Assembly (NCBI RefSeq): GCF_000368085.1
Contig: NZ_KB849239.1
Coordinates: 3,251,715 to 3,315,714, forward strand
Length of the DNA: 64,000 nucleotides
Source: Acinetobacter nosocomialis NIPH 2119
Lineage (GTDB): Bacteria > Pseudomonadota > Gammaproteobacteria > Pseudomonadales > Moraxellaceae
Direction of reading: 5' to 3'
Below, one piece after another: positions 57,245 to 64,000 of the stretch (the stretch's first letter is position 1; every line of letters starts with the position of its first letter). A program made the translations under genes and the position numbers. The notes beneath the pieces were generated by a model. It searched no databases. It saw nothing but the letters and a program-made list of their open reading frames with translations, and was not told the DNA's origin.

Positions 57245-57937
57245 ATGCGATCTATTATCGAGTTCTGGGCGAGCTTTCGATTATTGCCTTCTGCATGGTT
57301 GCTGTTTGTGCAATTCATTTTACTTATTCTGGCTATGCTGACTTTTGATAATGAGGTTTATAGAACCTTAACTTGGGCATTAGGAGTACTTGCTTTACTC
57401 ATTATTGCTAAAGTGATTCGTCAAACACCTATGTTTACCTTTTTAGGACTTACCTTTGTAAGTGGCGCAATTATATCGTCAGTGTTTATTTTATTGGGCT
57501 ACAGCAATTTAACCATCCAGATTTTTGCTCACAGCTGTGAAGCTTTAGCTTACTTCTCGGCAGCTTATGGGTTATTTCGTTATATGTTTGCTGACCGATA
57601 TTTGACACGAGATGAGCTGTTTGCAGCAGCAGCTGTTTTTACCTTAATTGCTTGGGGATTTGCTTTTTTATACAACATTTGTCAGTTGCTAATTCCAAAT
57701 AGCTTCCAAAATCCAAACCATGTTTATCACTTACAAACTTGGCTAGATCTATTATTTTTAAGCTTTAGTTTGCAGTCAGCGACAGGATTGTCTGACCTCA
57801 TGCCCCTTAGTCCACCAGCACGTGTTCTAGCGATGTTACAAATGTTTTGTGGTGTTATGTACTTGGCATTAATTGTTACGCGTTTGATCGCTTTACAGTA
57901 TATTTCACACGCCCCTAAAAAGATTTCTGATAAATAA
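57245..57937 (+). CDS. Ion-channel-like membrane protein with a degenerate pore motif
   Basis: A 230-residue protein with about seven hydrophobic segments. The last two flank a re-entrant loop reading SFSLQSATGLSDLMPLSPPARVLAM, which is laid out like the P-loop of two-helix potassium channels (usually TTVGYGD-x-P). Here SATGLSD replaces it, so the usual selectivity filter is missing. It may be a channel of altered selectivity or a protein that has kept only the fold. It has its own start region between actP and betT, with no close gene on either side. Confidence 0.65.
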   Translation: MRSIIEFWASFRLLPSAWLLFVQFILLILAMLTFDNEVYRTLTWALGVLALLIIAKVIRQTPMFTFLGLTFVSGAIISSVFILLGYSNLTIQIFAHSCEALAYFSAAYGLFRYMFADRYLTRDELFAAAAVFTLIAWGFAFLYNICQLLIPNSFQNPNHVYHLQTWLDLLFLSFSLQSATGLSDLMPLSPPARVLAMLQMFCGVMYLALIVTRLIALQYISHAPKKISDK

Positions 57938-58103
57938 AGAAGGAGGTGTTTTAATTTATTTACACCTTTGTAACTGCAATATTAATTAAGTTTGTTTACA
58001 GTATGATCGGCTTTCTCTATTGAAAGATATAACTTTGTTCATTCCTGAATGTCTTTATTGGCTTCATGCCTGTCACTTTTCATTAAAATAACATGGAGGA
58101 TTT

Positions 58104-60071
58104 ATGCCTTCCAAACAAACGAGTTGGTTCGCAAATGTTAATCCCAATGTCTTTTTGGGTACGGTCATTATTATTGCTTTGTTCCTAGCAGTTGTCGTGA
58201 TCGCTCCGAGTTCTTTTGAACTTTTAACGCAACAGTTAAAGCAGTGGATCACCGATTCATTTAGCTGGTTCTATGTTCTATCAGTTGCATTCTTTCTTAT
58301 TTTACTCATTTATATTGCCTGTTCTGCGATAGGTCGGATTAAATTAGGTCCTGACCATAGCCAGCCTGAATATAGTAATGGTTCATGGTTTGCCATGCTG
58401 TTTACTGCCGGTATGGGTATTGGCTTAATGTTCTTCGGTGTTGCTGAACCTGTCATGCACTATGTCAATCCACCAAGTGGAGATGCGCAGACAATTGATG
58501 CAGCTCAGCAAGCTCTACGTGTGACTTTTTTCCACTGGGGCTTACACGCATGGGCAATTTATGCTGTGGTCGGTTTAGCATTAGCTTATTTTGCTTATCG
58601 TCATAATTTACCGTTAAAGACCCGCTCAGCCCTTTACCCGCTCATTGGTAAAAAGATTTATGGGCCGTGGGGCGACAGTATCGATATATTTGCGACCATT
58701 GGTACGGTATTTGGTGTAGCGACTTCTCTCGGATTTGGTGTCACCCAAATTAACTCTGGTTTACATTATTTATTTGGTGTCGAGCAAAGTACCAATATTC
58801 AAGTTCTACTCATTATTTTTGTGAGTATTTTAGCCTCATTATCTGTGTTCTTAGGTTTAGATAAAGGGGTTAAACGTTTATCAGAGCTAAACTTAGTCTT
58901 AGCTTTAATATTATTAGTATTTGTTTTTATCGCTGGCCCTAGTATTTATTTACTTCAGACTACTATTCAAAATACTGGGCAATATATATCTAACCTTTTT
59001 ACCATGACATTCAATTTATATGCTTATCAGCCAAATGGATGGATTGGGGGATGGACCATTTTATATTGGGCTTGGTGGATTTCATGGTCACCATTTGTGG
59101 GTATGTTTATCGCAAGGGTTTCCCGTGGTCGTACCATTCGAGAGTTTATTGTAGGTGTTCTGCTTATTCCGACAGGCTTTACCATCATTTGGATGGGCTT
59201 TTTAGGAAATGCCGCGTTATTTAGCATTATCCATGAACATCAAACCACTCTCATTCAGGCTGTCCAGCAAGACTCCTCAGTTGCTCTATTTGAGTTTTTA
59301 GGGCACTTGCCATGGTCAGGTGTCATGAATATTCTGGCTACTATTTTAGTGGTTTTATTCTTCGTGACTTCTGCGGACTCGGGAGCACTCGTTACTGACT
59401 ACTTAACAGCAAAAACTGAAAATTCACCAACTTGGCAGCGTCTGTTCTGGACAGTATTGATGGCAGTGCTGGCTATTATTTTACTCTTGGTTGGCGGTCT
59501 TGCTGCACTGCAGTCTTCAATTATTATGAGTGCGTTGCCGTTTACTGTAGTCATGCTCTTGATGAGTTGGGGGTTAATAAAAGCTTTGCATCTTGATGTC
59601 ACGAAAATGCAAGCAATTCAGGAAGCTCGTATTACCCCACGTGCTATTCATAACCCGAGAAGTTGGCAACAACGATTAGGTTTGATCATGCACTATCCTC
59701 ATAGTGAAGAAGAGGTGAAGCAATATATTGAAAAGCAGGTTTCACGTGCTTTTGAAAATATTCAGCATGAGTTTAGACGTCGTCATCTTGAAGTTTCAAT
59801 TAGTGAAGTTGAAGATGGTATGCAGCTTCGAGTCGATCATCATCATGAAATTAATTTTATTTATAAAGTTGTTTCACGTGAAACAGTACCACCAAGTTTT
59901 TTAATTGGTCGTACAGAAGCAGAAGATGGCCAATATTTCCAAGCCGAAGTATTTTTGAGAGAGGGTGGGCAGAACTACGATGTAATGGACTGGACTCAGG
60001 AAGATTTGATTCAGGACATTATTGACCAGTACGAACGTCACTTACATTTCTTAAATATCGTACGTAGTTAA
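58104..60071 (+). CDS. betT: BCCT-family transporter, BetT-like (choline/betaine type)
   Basis: A 655-residue transporter with 12 membrane helices. The BCCT signature is in TMS8: WAWWISWSPFVGMFIARVSRGRT, with GMGIGLMFFGVAEPVMHY earlier. Beyond residue ~500 a 140-residue cytoplasmic C-terminal domain (ARITPRAIHNPRSWQQRL onward, with YDVMDWTQEDLIQDIIDQYERH) matches the osmosensing tail of BetT. It imports choline as a precursor of the protectant glycine betaine, or a related quaternary amine. No betIBA genes are here. GGAGG precedes the ATG. Confidence 0.88.
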   Translation: MPSKQTSWFANVNPNVFLGTVIIIALFLAVVVIAPSSFELLTQQLKQWITDSFSWFYVLSVAFFLILLIYIACSAIGRIKLGPDHSQPEYSNGSWFAMLFTAGMGIGLMFFGVAEPVMHYVNPPSGDAQTIDAAQQALRVTFFHWGLHAWAIYAVVGLALAYFAYRHNLPLKTRSALYPLIGKKIYGPWGDSIDIFATIGTVFGVATSLGFGVTQINSGLHYLFGVEQSTNIQVLLIIFVSILASLSVFLGLDKGVKRLSELNLVLALILLVFVFIAGPSIYLLQTTIQNTGQYISNLFTMTFNLYAYQPNGWIGGWTILYWAWWISWSPFVGMFIARVSRGRTIREFIVGVLLIPTGFTIIWMGFLGNAALFSIIHEHQTTLIQAVQQDSSVALFEFLGHLPWSGVMNILATILVVLFFVTSADSGALVTDYLTAKTENSPTWQRLFWTVLMAVLAIILLLVGGLAALQSSIIMSALPFTVVMLLMSWGLIKALHLDVTKMQAIQEARITPRAIHNPRSWQQRLGLIMHYPHSEEEVKQYIEKQVSRAFENIQHEFRRRHLEVSISEVEDGMQLRVDHHHEINFIYKVVSRETVPPSFLIGRTEAEDGQYFQAEVFLREGGQNYDVMDWTQEDLIQDIIDQYERHLHFLNIVRS

Positions 60072-60078
60072 TAGCCAT

Positions 60079-60108
60079 AAAAAAAGGACTCAATTGAGTC
60101 CTTTTTTT
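60079..60108. terminator. Bidirectional terminator between betT and omp33-36
   Basis: AAAAAAAGGACTCAA pairs with TTGAGTCCTTTTTTT as a perfect 15-bp palindrome with A and T tracts, serving both convergent genes. Confidence 0.95.
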
Positions 60109-60128
60109 AATTCAATTTCTAAATTAAA

Positions 60129-61031
60129 TTAGAAACGGAATTTAGCATTTAAGCCGATAGTTTGTGTGTCGTAGCTAGACTTTTTAACGTCAGCTTTCAT
60201 GTAAGACGCACCAACTGCAAGAGCAGGAGTGATGAAGTAGTTTACGTTACCACCCCAAGCTTGGCGGAATTCACCAAGGTCATTACCTTTGATGTTTGCT
60301 ACGCCGTCGTTACCGATGAATGCAGCACCAACGCTTAACTTAGGAGTTAAGTAAAGGTCAGTTTTTAAACCGTATTGGTTTTCTTGACCGAAAGCACCAG
60401 CAGCTTCAAAACCGATTGCCATGTTAGTTCCGTCGATTGGACCTACATATTTAGCACGAGCTGTAACAGCATCTTGATCGTTTTGGATTGCAGCAGTTTG
60501 GTTAACAGCAGAGTAGATACCGTTGCCCATGATACCGAAGTTATCTAAAGCAAATTGGTTAGCTACGCTTGTATAACCAACAGCCATCAAGAAGTTAGGT
60601 AACAACATTGCACCAACTTCTAAAGCATAACGGTCGCCTTGGTCATCACGAGAAATCGCGTTTTTACCGTCAACGTCAGTGTGGTTATAAGTAGCGCTAG
60701 CGTATACAGGAAGATAAGGAGTTGGAACGTAAGCCTCACCTTTAACGCCGTATGTACCTACACGGTAGTTTAAACCGTTGTTTTGGTCATATTGTTGATA
60801 GCTGTAACCTAAAGACACGCTAGAAGCTTGGTTTAAGAAAGCTGCTTCAGCTAAAGGACCCTTAGCTGTATCAACATTTTTCAAATAGAATGTACCAGCA
60901 ACGTCACCAGTGTAGTTCTTATCGTTTGCAGTTGTGTCAACATATTCAGATTGACCTTGAACTTCAAATTGATAAGCATGAGCACCGGTCATGGCTAATA
61001 ATACAGCAGTGGCTAAACCAAGTTTTTTCAT
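60129..61031 (-). CDS. omp33-36: Outer-membrane porin Omp33-36
   Basis: A 300-residue porin. It opens with the signal peptide MKKLGLATAVLLAMTGAHA, then YQFEVQGQSEYVDTTANDKN, exactly the Acinetobacter Omp33-36 N-terminus as I recall it. Other shared blocks are PLAEAAFLNQASSVSLGY, PTPYLPVYASATYNHTDVDGKN, KYVGPIDGTNMAIGFEA and the last LNAKFRF. In A. baumannii this porin takes up water or small solutes, and its loss is linked to carbapenem resistance. The ATG at 61031 sets the signal peptide; an in-frame ATG at 61052 is less likely. Confidence 0.93.
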   Translation of the reverse strand: MKKLGLATAVLLAMTGAHAYQFEVQGQSEYVDTTANDKNYTGDVAGTFYLKNVDTAKGPLAEAAFLNQASSVSLGYSYQQYDQNNGLNYRVGTYGVKGEAYVPTPYLPVYASATYNHTDVDGKNAISRDDQGDRYALEVGAMLLPNFLMAVGYTSVANQFALDNFGIMGNGIYSAVNQTAAIQNDQDAVTARAKYVGPIDGTNMAIGFEAAGAFGQENQYGLKTDLYLTPKLSVGAAFIGNDGVANIKGNDLGEFRQAWGGNVNYFITPALAVGASYMKADVKKSSYDTQTIGLNAKFRF

Positions 61032-61589
61032 AATCATTTCCAGCATTAACAAGAGATAAAGCTGGGGTCATTGTATTGTAACAATTTATGAAGTCAATAA
61101 TAGATGAAACGTAATGTTAAGGAAATTTGACACTTATGTTAAAAATGTTTAAAAAATAAACAATCAGAGTGTCTTATGTCAACCTGCTAAAAAAATGAAC
61201 ATTAACAAGAAGCTAAACCTTAACATTCATAAGGATTTGCCTTTAAATAGTTTCAAAATAATTACATTTATAATTGGAAAAAATGATTTTATTGATCGGA
61301 TTTAACGTTCATAAATTTGTCGATTCGTTTAATAAATAGTCGTTCGAATATTATTCTTGTTTCAATTTTCATATATTTTGAGGAATAGTTATCATTATTT
61401 TGATAAGTTTATCTAAATAATCTATCTATTTAAAATAATTATATAATTGAATAAGACTAAAAAAAAACATTTTTAAATCAAAAAAACGATTAAAAAATTA
61501 ATTCTGATCAATTTAATCAACTTTACAAAATTAGAGATAAGTCACACAATTCAATTGCAAAGTTCACTATCTAACATTTTTATAGTTGG

Positions 61590-61668
61590 TAGTACTTTCC
61601 CAGATACGATGTGTTATCACATCAGACTTTACGAGCTCAGCTTTCCCCAAGGTTGAGCTTTTTTTTAT
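61590..61668 (+). ncRNA. Candidate small RNA with C-rich loops and intrinsic terminator (rightward)
   Basis: A perfect hairpin GATGTG-TTAT-CACATC (61608-61623) is followed by AGCTCA (61634-61639) paired with TGAGCT (61654-61659) and eight T residues, a good terminator although no gene precedes it. CTTTCCC occurs in the unpaired segment before the first stem and again in the terminator loop. A TATAGT at 61581 could be the -10. The 5' end is approximate. Confidence 0.4.
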
Positions 61669-61730
61669 CTATAAGAAAACATTAACATTTATTAAAAAAA
61701 TTACATGAAATTTCTTCTTTTTGGTCTGTA

Positions 61731-61800
61731 TAAAAAAAGAACCCAGCTTAGAGCTGGGTTTCGGATGCTGGGAGAGGCATCCAAGAGGAAAAAGAAGCTA
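61731..61800 (-). ncRNA. Candidate small antisense-type RNA with C-rich loop (leftward)
   Basis: On the minus strand a short transcript is suggested by a -10-like TATAGT (61801-61806). GGATGC-CTCTCCCA-GCATCC (61763-61782) is a 6-bp hairpin with a C-rich loop, followed by AACCCAGCT-CTA-AGCTGGGTT (61740-61760), a perfect 9-bp stem and a C-T7 tail: an intrinsic terminator. The loop is complementary to GGGAGAG. The length is about 65-70 nt. No open reading frame fits. Confidence 0.5.
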
Positions 61801-62024
61801 ACTATAGAATTGCGAAATTTACTTCAGCTGTAAAATGGAGTTTTGCTATAGCCATCATTTGCTCTTTCGATCAGATTTTCATGAAATACAAACGATGAAG
61901 ACCTATATTGCGTTATTCAAACTTTGTTGCTGAACTTCTGCTCATTAAAGTGCTAGGATGCGGGTTAATTACTTCATTTTATAGTAGTGATGATGGTAGG
62001 GCATTTACGGAGTACCAGCTAGAA

Positions 62025-63731
62025 ATGTCAGGATTACGTTCAGAACATATCAGTAATCGACTATTTTTCTTTATGTTGGTCATTATTCTGTCCTTACTGT
62101 TTATGGCTGTGCCTCTTATTGTCAGCAGTTATCAAGAATATTTAAAAACTAAACAAGCGTTGGTTGAAATCAAAAGCTTAAGGTCGATTGCTGAAGTTGC
62201 AAATAAGGTATCTAAAGAACGTGCGCCAGCAAATAAATTAATGTCGAGTAACGCTGCCGACTTTTTAAAAAATCAGAAGAAGTTATTAGAGTATCGGCTT
62301 ACTGTCGATCAGCAAATTAATGAAACTATTCGTATTTTAGAAGAAGAGGGTTATTCCGATTTAGCACGTATTTTAGATACTAAATTTAAAGATGATTTGA
62401 AACAGGCGCGGGCTGTAGTCGACTATTATGCCGCAACACCTGAACAGGCAAGAACCTCTGTGCAATTTGATAATGCCATTTTGGGTATGTTTGGTGCTTG
62501 GGATAGTTGTCGGGAAATTTTGCAAAAGCTTATGTTGCAGCTAAAAAGTAAAGATAGCCAAATTAATAACTATTTTACTTTGATTGTGGTTTTAACTGAC
62601 ATGCGTGATCAGGCCGGTCGTACCGCATCTAATGTTATTGCGCCAGTGACGTTTAAAGAAACCATACCCAATGATAATCGGGCGCGCTCTTTGCAGACTC
62701 AACAACAAGCTCGGTACTTATGGGCACTTGTAGATACGCTACAGTCTGAGCAGGCCAAAACTCCTGAATATCATCGCCTTTATGCAAGAGTTAAAACTGA
62801 ATTTTTAGATAAAGGTGTGCCTATTGTTGGCCAACTTTTAGAAGAAAGCCAGAAGCATGAGGCTTACCATTTAAATGGAACTGAACTTACAGACCAAATC
62901 GTTGATAAATTTACAACAGTTATTGATTTACAAAATTTTCTACTTAATAAAAGTGTCTTGATTGCATCTCAAGAAAACTATTTGGCAAAAAAGAAATTCT
63001 TTCTTACTTTGCTTATTTCTAGCATATCGTTAGCAGCTGCTTTACTTACCTTAATTTATGCAAAGAGGCGGGTATTTGAGCCTCTTATTCAGGCCCGTAC
63101 CTTAATTCTTGATTTGTCTCATAGCAAAGATTATCCAGTAGATGAATTGAACCCTAAAAAAGGTGAGTTCATTTCACTGTTTGAAGCGATTGACCGTTTG
63201 CAAAGAATGCTTAAGCAGCGAGATGCGTTTGAATTCCAACTTAAAAATATTGCCAATACAGACCCGTTAACTGGTGTATCCAACCGTTTAGCTTTATCTG
63301 AGTATTTAAAAATTGTTGAGAGCTATCCTCAAAAGTTTTCACAAACTTGTTTAATGATTATTGATATAGATCGCTTTAAAGATGTGAATGATCAATATGG
63401 TCATATTGTTGGTGACCAAGTGATTAAGCGTATTACCGATCAATTGAAAGCAAATGTACGCGCTTCTGATCTAATTGTGCGTTATGGTGGTGATGAGTTT
63501 TTAATTTTATTAGAACAGGTGCCGTTTTTAGATGCGCGTCTATTGGCGGAAAAAATTCGTATTGCGATTGCTTTAGAAGAAATTAATTTATCTGGCTCAA
63601 ATGAAAAATTACATGTATCAGTCAGTATAGGGTTTGCGATTGGAGCGACCAGCTGGATGGAGTTGTTAGAAAAAGCAGATCGTTCACTCTTAAGAGCTAA
63701 AGCTCGGGGACGAAATGTTGTAGAGGGATAA
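62025..63731 (+). CDS. Membrane-bound diguanylate cyclase with periplasmic sensor
   Basis: A protein of about 568 residues. One transmembrane helix lies at about 14-34 and another at about 324-346, enclosing a helical periplasmic region of ~290 residues, similar in outline to four-helix ligand-binding domains. A short linker leads to GGDEF: TDPLTGVSNRLAL, MIIDIDRFKDVNDQYGH and RYGGDEFLILLEQ with GGDEF at about 488-492. RASD five residues before GGDEF matches the product-inhibition site. No EAL domain. The start is uncertain; the frame is open from 61908 (a TTG), but ATG 62025 gives a normal N-terminal anchor. Confidence 0.85.
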   Translation: MSGLRSEHISNRLFFFMLVIILSLLFMAVPLIVSSYQEYLKTKQALVEIKSLRSIAEVANKVSKERAPANKLMSSNAADFLKNQKKLLEYRLTVDQQINETIRILEEEGYSDLARILDTKFKDDLKQARAVVDYYAATPEQARTSVQFDNAILGMFGAWDSCREILQKLMLQLKSKDSQINNYFTLIVVLTDMRDQAGRTASNVIAPVTFKETIPNDNRARSLQTQQQARYLWALVDTLQSEQAKTPEYHRLYARVKTEFLDKGVPIVGQLLEESQKHEAYHLNGTELTDQIVDKFTTVIDLQNFLLNKSVLIASQENYLAKKKFFLTLLISSISLAAALLTLIYAKRRVFEPLIQARTLILDLSHSKDYPVDELNPKKGEFISLFEAIDRLQRMLKQRDAFEFQLKNIANTDPLTGVSNRLALSEYLKIVESYPQKFSQTCLMIIDIDRFKDVNDQYGHIVGDQVIKRITDQLKANVRASDLIVRYGGDEFLILLEQVPFLDARLLAEKIRIAIALEEINLSGSNEKLHVSVSIGFAIGATSWMELLEKADRSLLRAKARGRNVVEG

Positions 63732-63761
63732 AAAAGCCGGAAATCACTTTCCGGCTTTTTT
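63732..63761. terminator. Bidirectional terminator between the GGDEF gene and uvrA
   Basis: AAAAGCCGGAAA and TTTCCGGCTTTT form a 12-bp stem with a TCAC loop and A/T flanks. Confidence 0.95.
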
Positions 63762-63764
63762 GTT

Positions 63765-64000
63765 TTATTGCTTCAACATCGGTTTCAAGAAACGACCCGT
63801 ATGGGAAATCTTGACCTCAGCGACTTGTTCAGGTGTACCTTCAGCAATAATTTGCCCACCACCTGAGCCACCTTCAGGGCCTAAGTCCACAACCCAGTCC
63901 GCTGTTTTAATCACATCAAGGTTATGTTCAATCACCACAATAGTATTACCCTTGTTGCGTAGCTCATGCAAAATATCGAGTAGCTTGGCAATATCGTGGA
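63765..64000 (-). CDS. uvrA: Excinuclease ABC subunit A, C-terminal end (partial)
   Basis: The reading frame is open to the right window edge. Visible is [31 protein letters not shown] (in pieces: [28 protein letters not shown]), then [20 protein letters not shown] and TGRFLKPML at the end. This is the diagnostic C-terminus of UvrA, the damage-recognition ATPase of nucleotide excision repair. VIEHNLDV corresponds to the D/H-loop after the second Walker B. It converges on the GGDEF gene with a shared terminator. The rest lies outside. Confidence 0.95.
   Translation of the reverse strand, partial: HDIAKLLDILHELRNKGNTIVVIEHNLDVIKTADWVVDLGPEGGSGGGQIIAEGTPEQVAEVKISHTGRFLKPMLKQ

Larger units (their letters stand above)
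61032..62024. other. Long intergenic region between omp33-36 and the GGDEF gene
   Basis: About 990 bases with no reliable gene. The first ~530 bases are very AT-rich and hold the porin promoter. From 61580 on it holds two convergent small-RNA candidates (described separately). The open frame 61908-62024 upstream of the GGDEF start is not supported as coding. Confidence 0.5.

Noticed and set aside
61908..62024. Longer N-terminus for the GGDEF protein from a TTG at 61908
   Set aside because: The extra 39 residues contain a second hydrophobic patch with no ribosome-binding site, and the later ATG gives a conventional N-terminal membrane anchor.

Overview
This 64 kb window looks like chromosomal DNA from a low-GC gammaproteobacterium of the genus Acinetobacter, most likely the calcoaceticus-baumannii complex. 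The evidence is the Omp33-36-type porin (60129-61031), the gene orders crc/pyrE and murG-murC-ddl-ftsQAZ-lpxC, an A+T-rich codon bias throughout, and many typical Acinetobacter proteins. I see no insertion sequence, prophage, tRNA, rRNA or CRISPR array. It is core genome, and the unusual content lies mostly between the genes.

Layout. 1-6.6 kb: the start of an allantoinase (puuE), a ribosome-hibernation-type protein, an ankyrin-like protein, a secreted beta-barrel-type protein, dsbD, a diguanylate cyclase and an esterase. 6.7-12.2 kb: a secreted DUF2147 protein, a Spx/ArsC-like protein, a candidate Csr/Rsm-type small RNA, crc, pyrE, and a TonB siderophore receptor behind a Fur box. 12.3-22.9 kb: gshB, then the division and cell-wall cluster murG-murC-ddl-ftsQ-ftsA-ftsZ-lpxC, followed by dciA and an M23 peptidase. 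23.1-36.1 kb: aceE-aceF, a manganese riboswitch with its exporter, an ODP-type metallo-protein, a YkgJ protein, guaB, glmM, pdxH and recJ. 36.1-43.8 kb: a porin, prfB with its programmed frameshift, an ArsR/old-yellow-enzyme pair, waaA-rsmE, an MscS channel and a DUF805 protein.

44-57 kb is an acetate region: acs, the response regulator crbR, a gene of unknown function, the SSS-domain hybrid kinase crbS, and yjcH-actP. A shared motif, GACYAAAGTC, lies upstream of acs, upstream of yjcH-actP and upstream of the unknown gene. It is a good candidate for the CrbR operator and would place the unknown gene in the acetate regulon. Within this region sit an isochorismatase/Lrp pair and an msuE-sfnG sulfur-scavenging operon. 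57-64 kb: a channel-like membrane protein, a BetT-type transporter, the Omp33-36 porin, a long intergenic region with two convergent small-RNA candidates, a second diguanylate cyclase and the 3' end of uvrA.

The most noteworthy observations are four. (1) A GGA-rich, CsrA/RsmA-sponge-like RNA sits just downstream of crc, with TGTAAG (GacA-box-like) repeats in its promoter. (2) A 17-base sequence from that promoter recurs exactly next to crbS, 43 kb away. (3) The putative CrbR motif is shared across the acetate genes. (4) A small antisense-type RNA next to omp33-36 has a C-rich loop complementary to the ribosome-binding sites of two other genes in the window.
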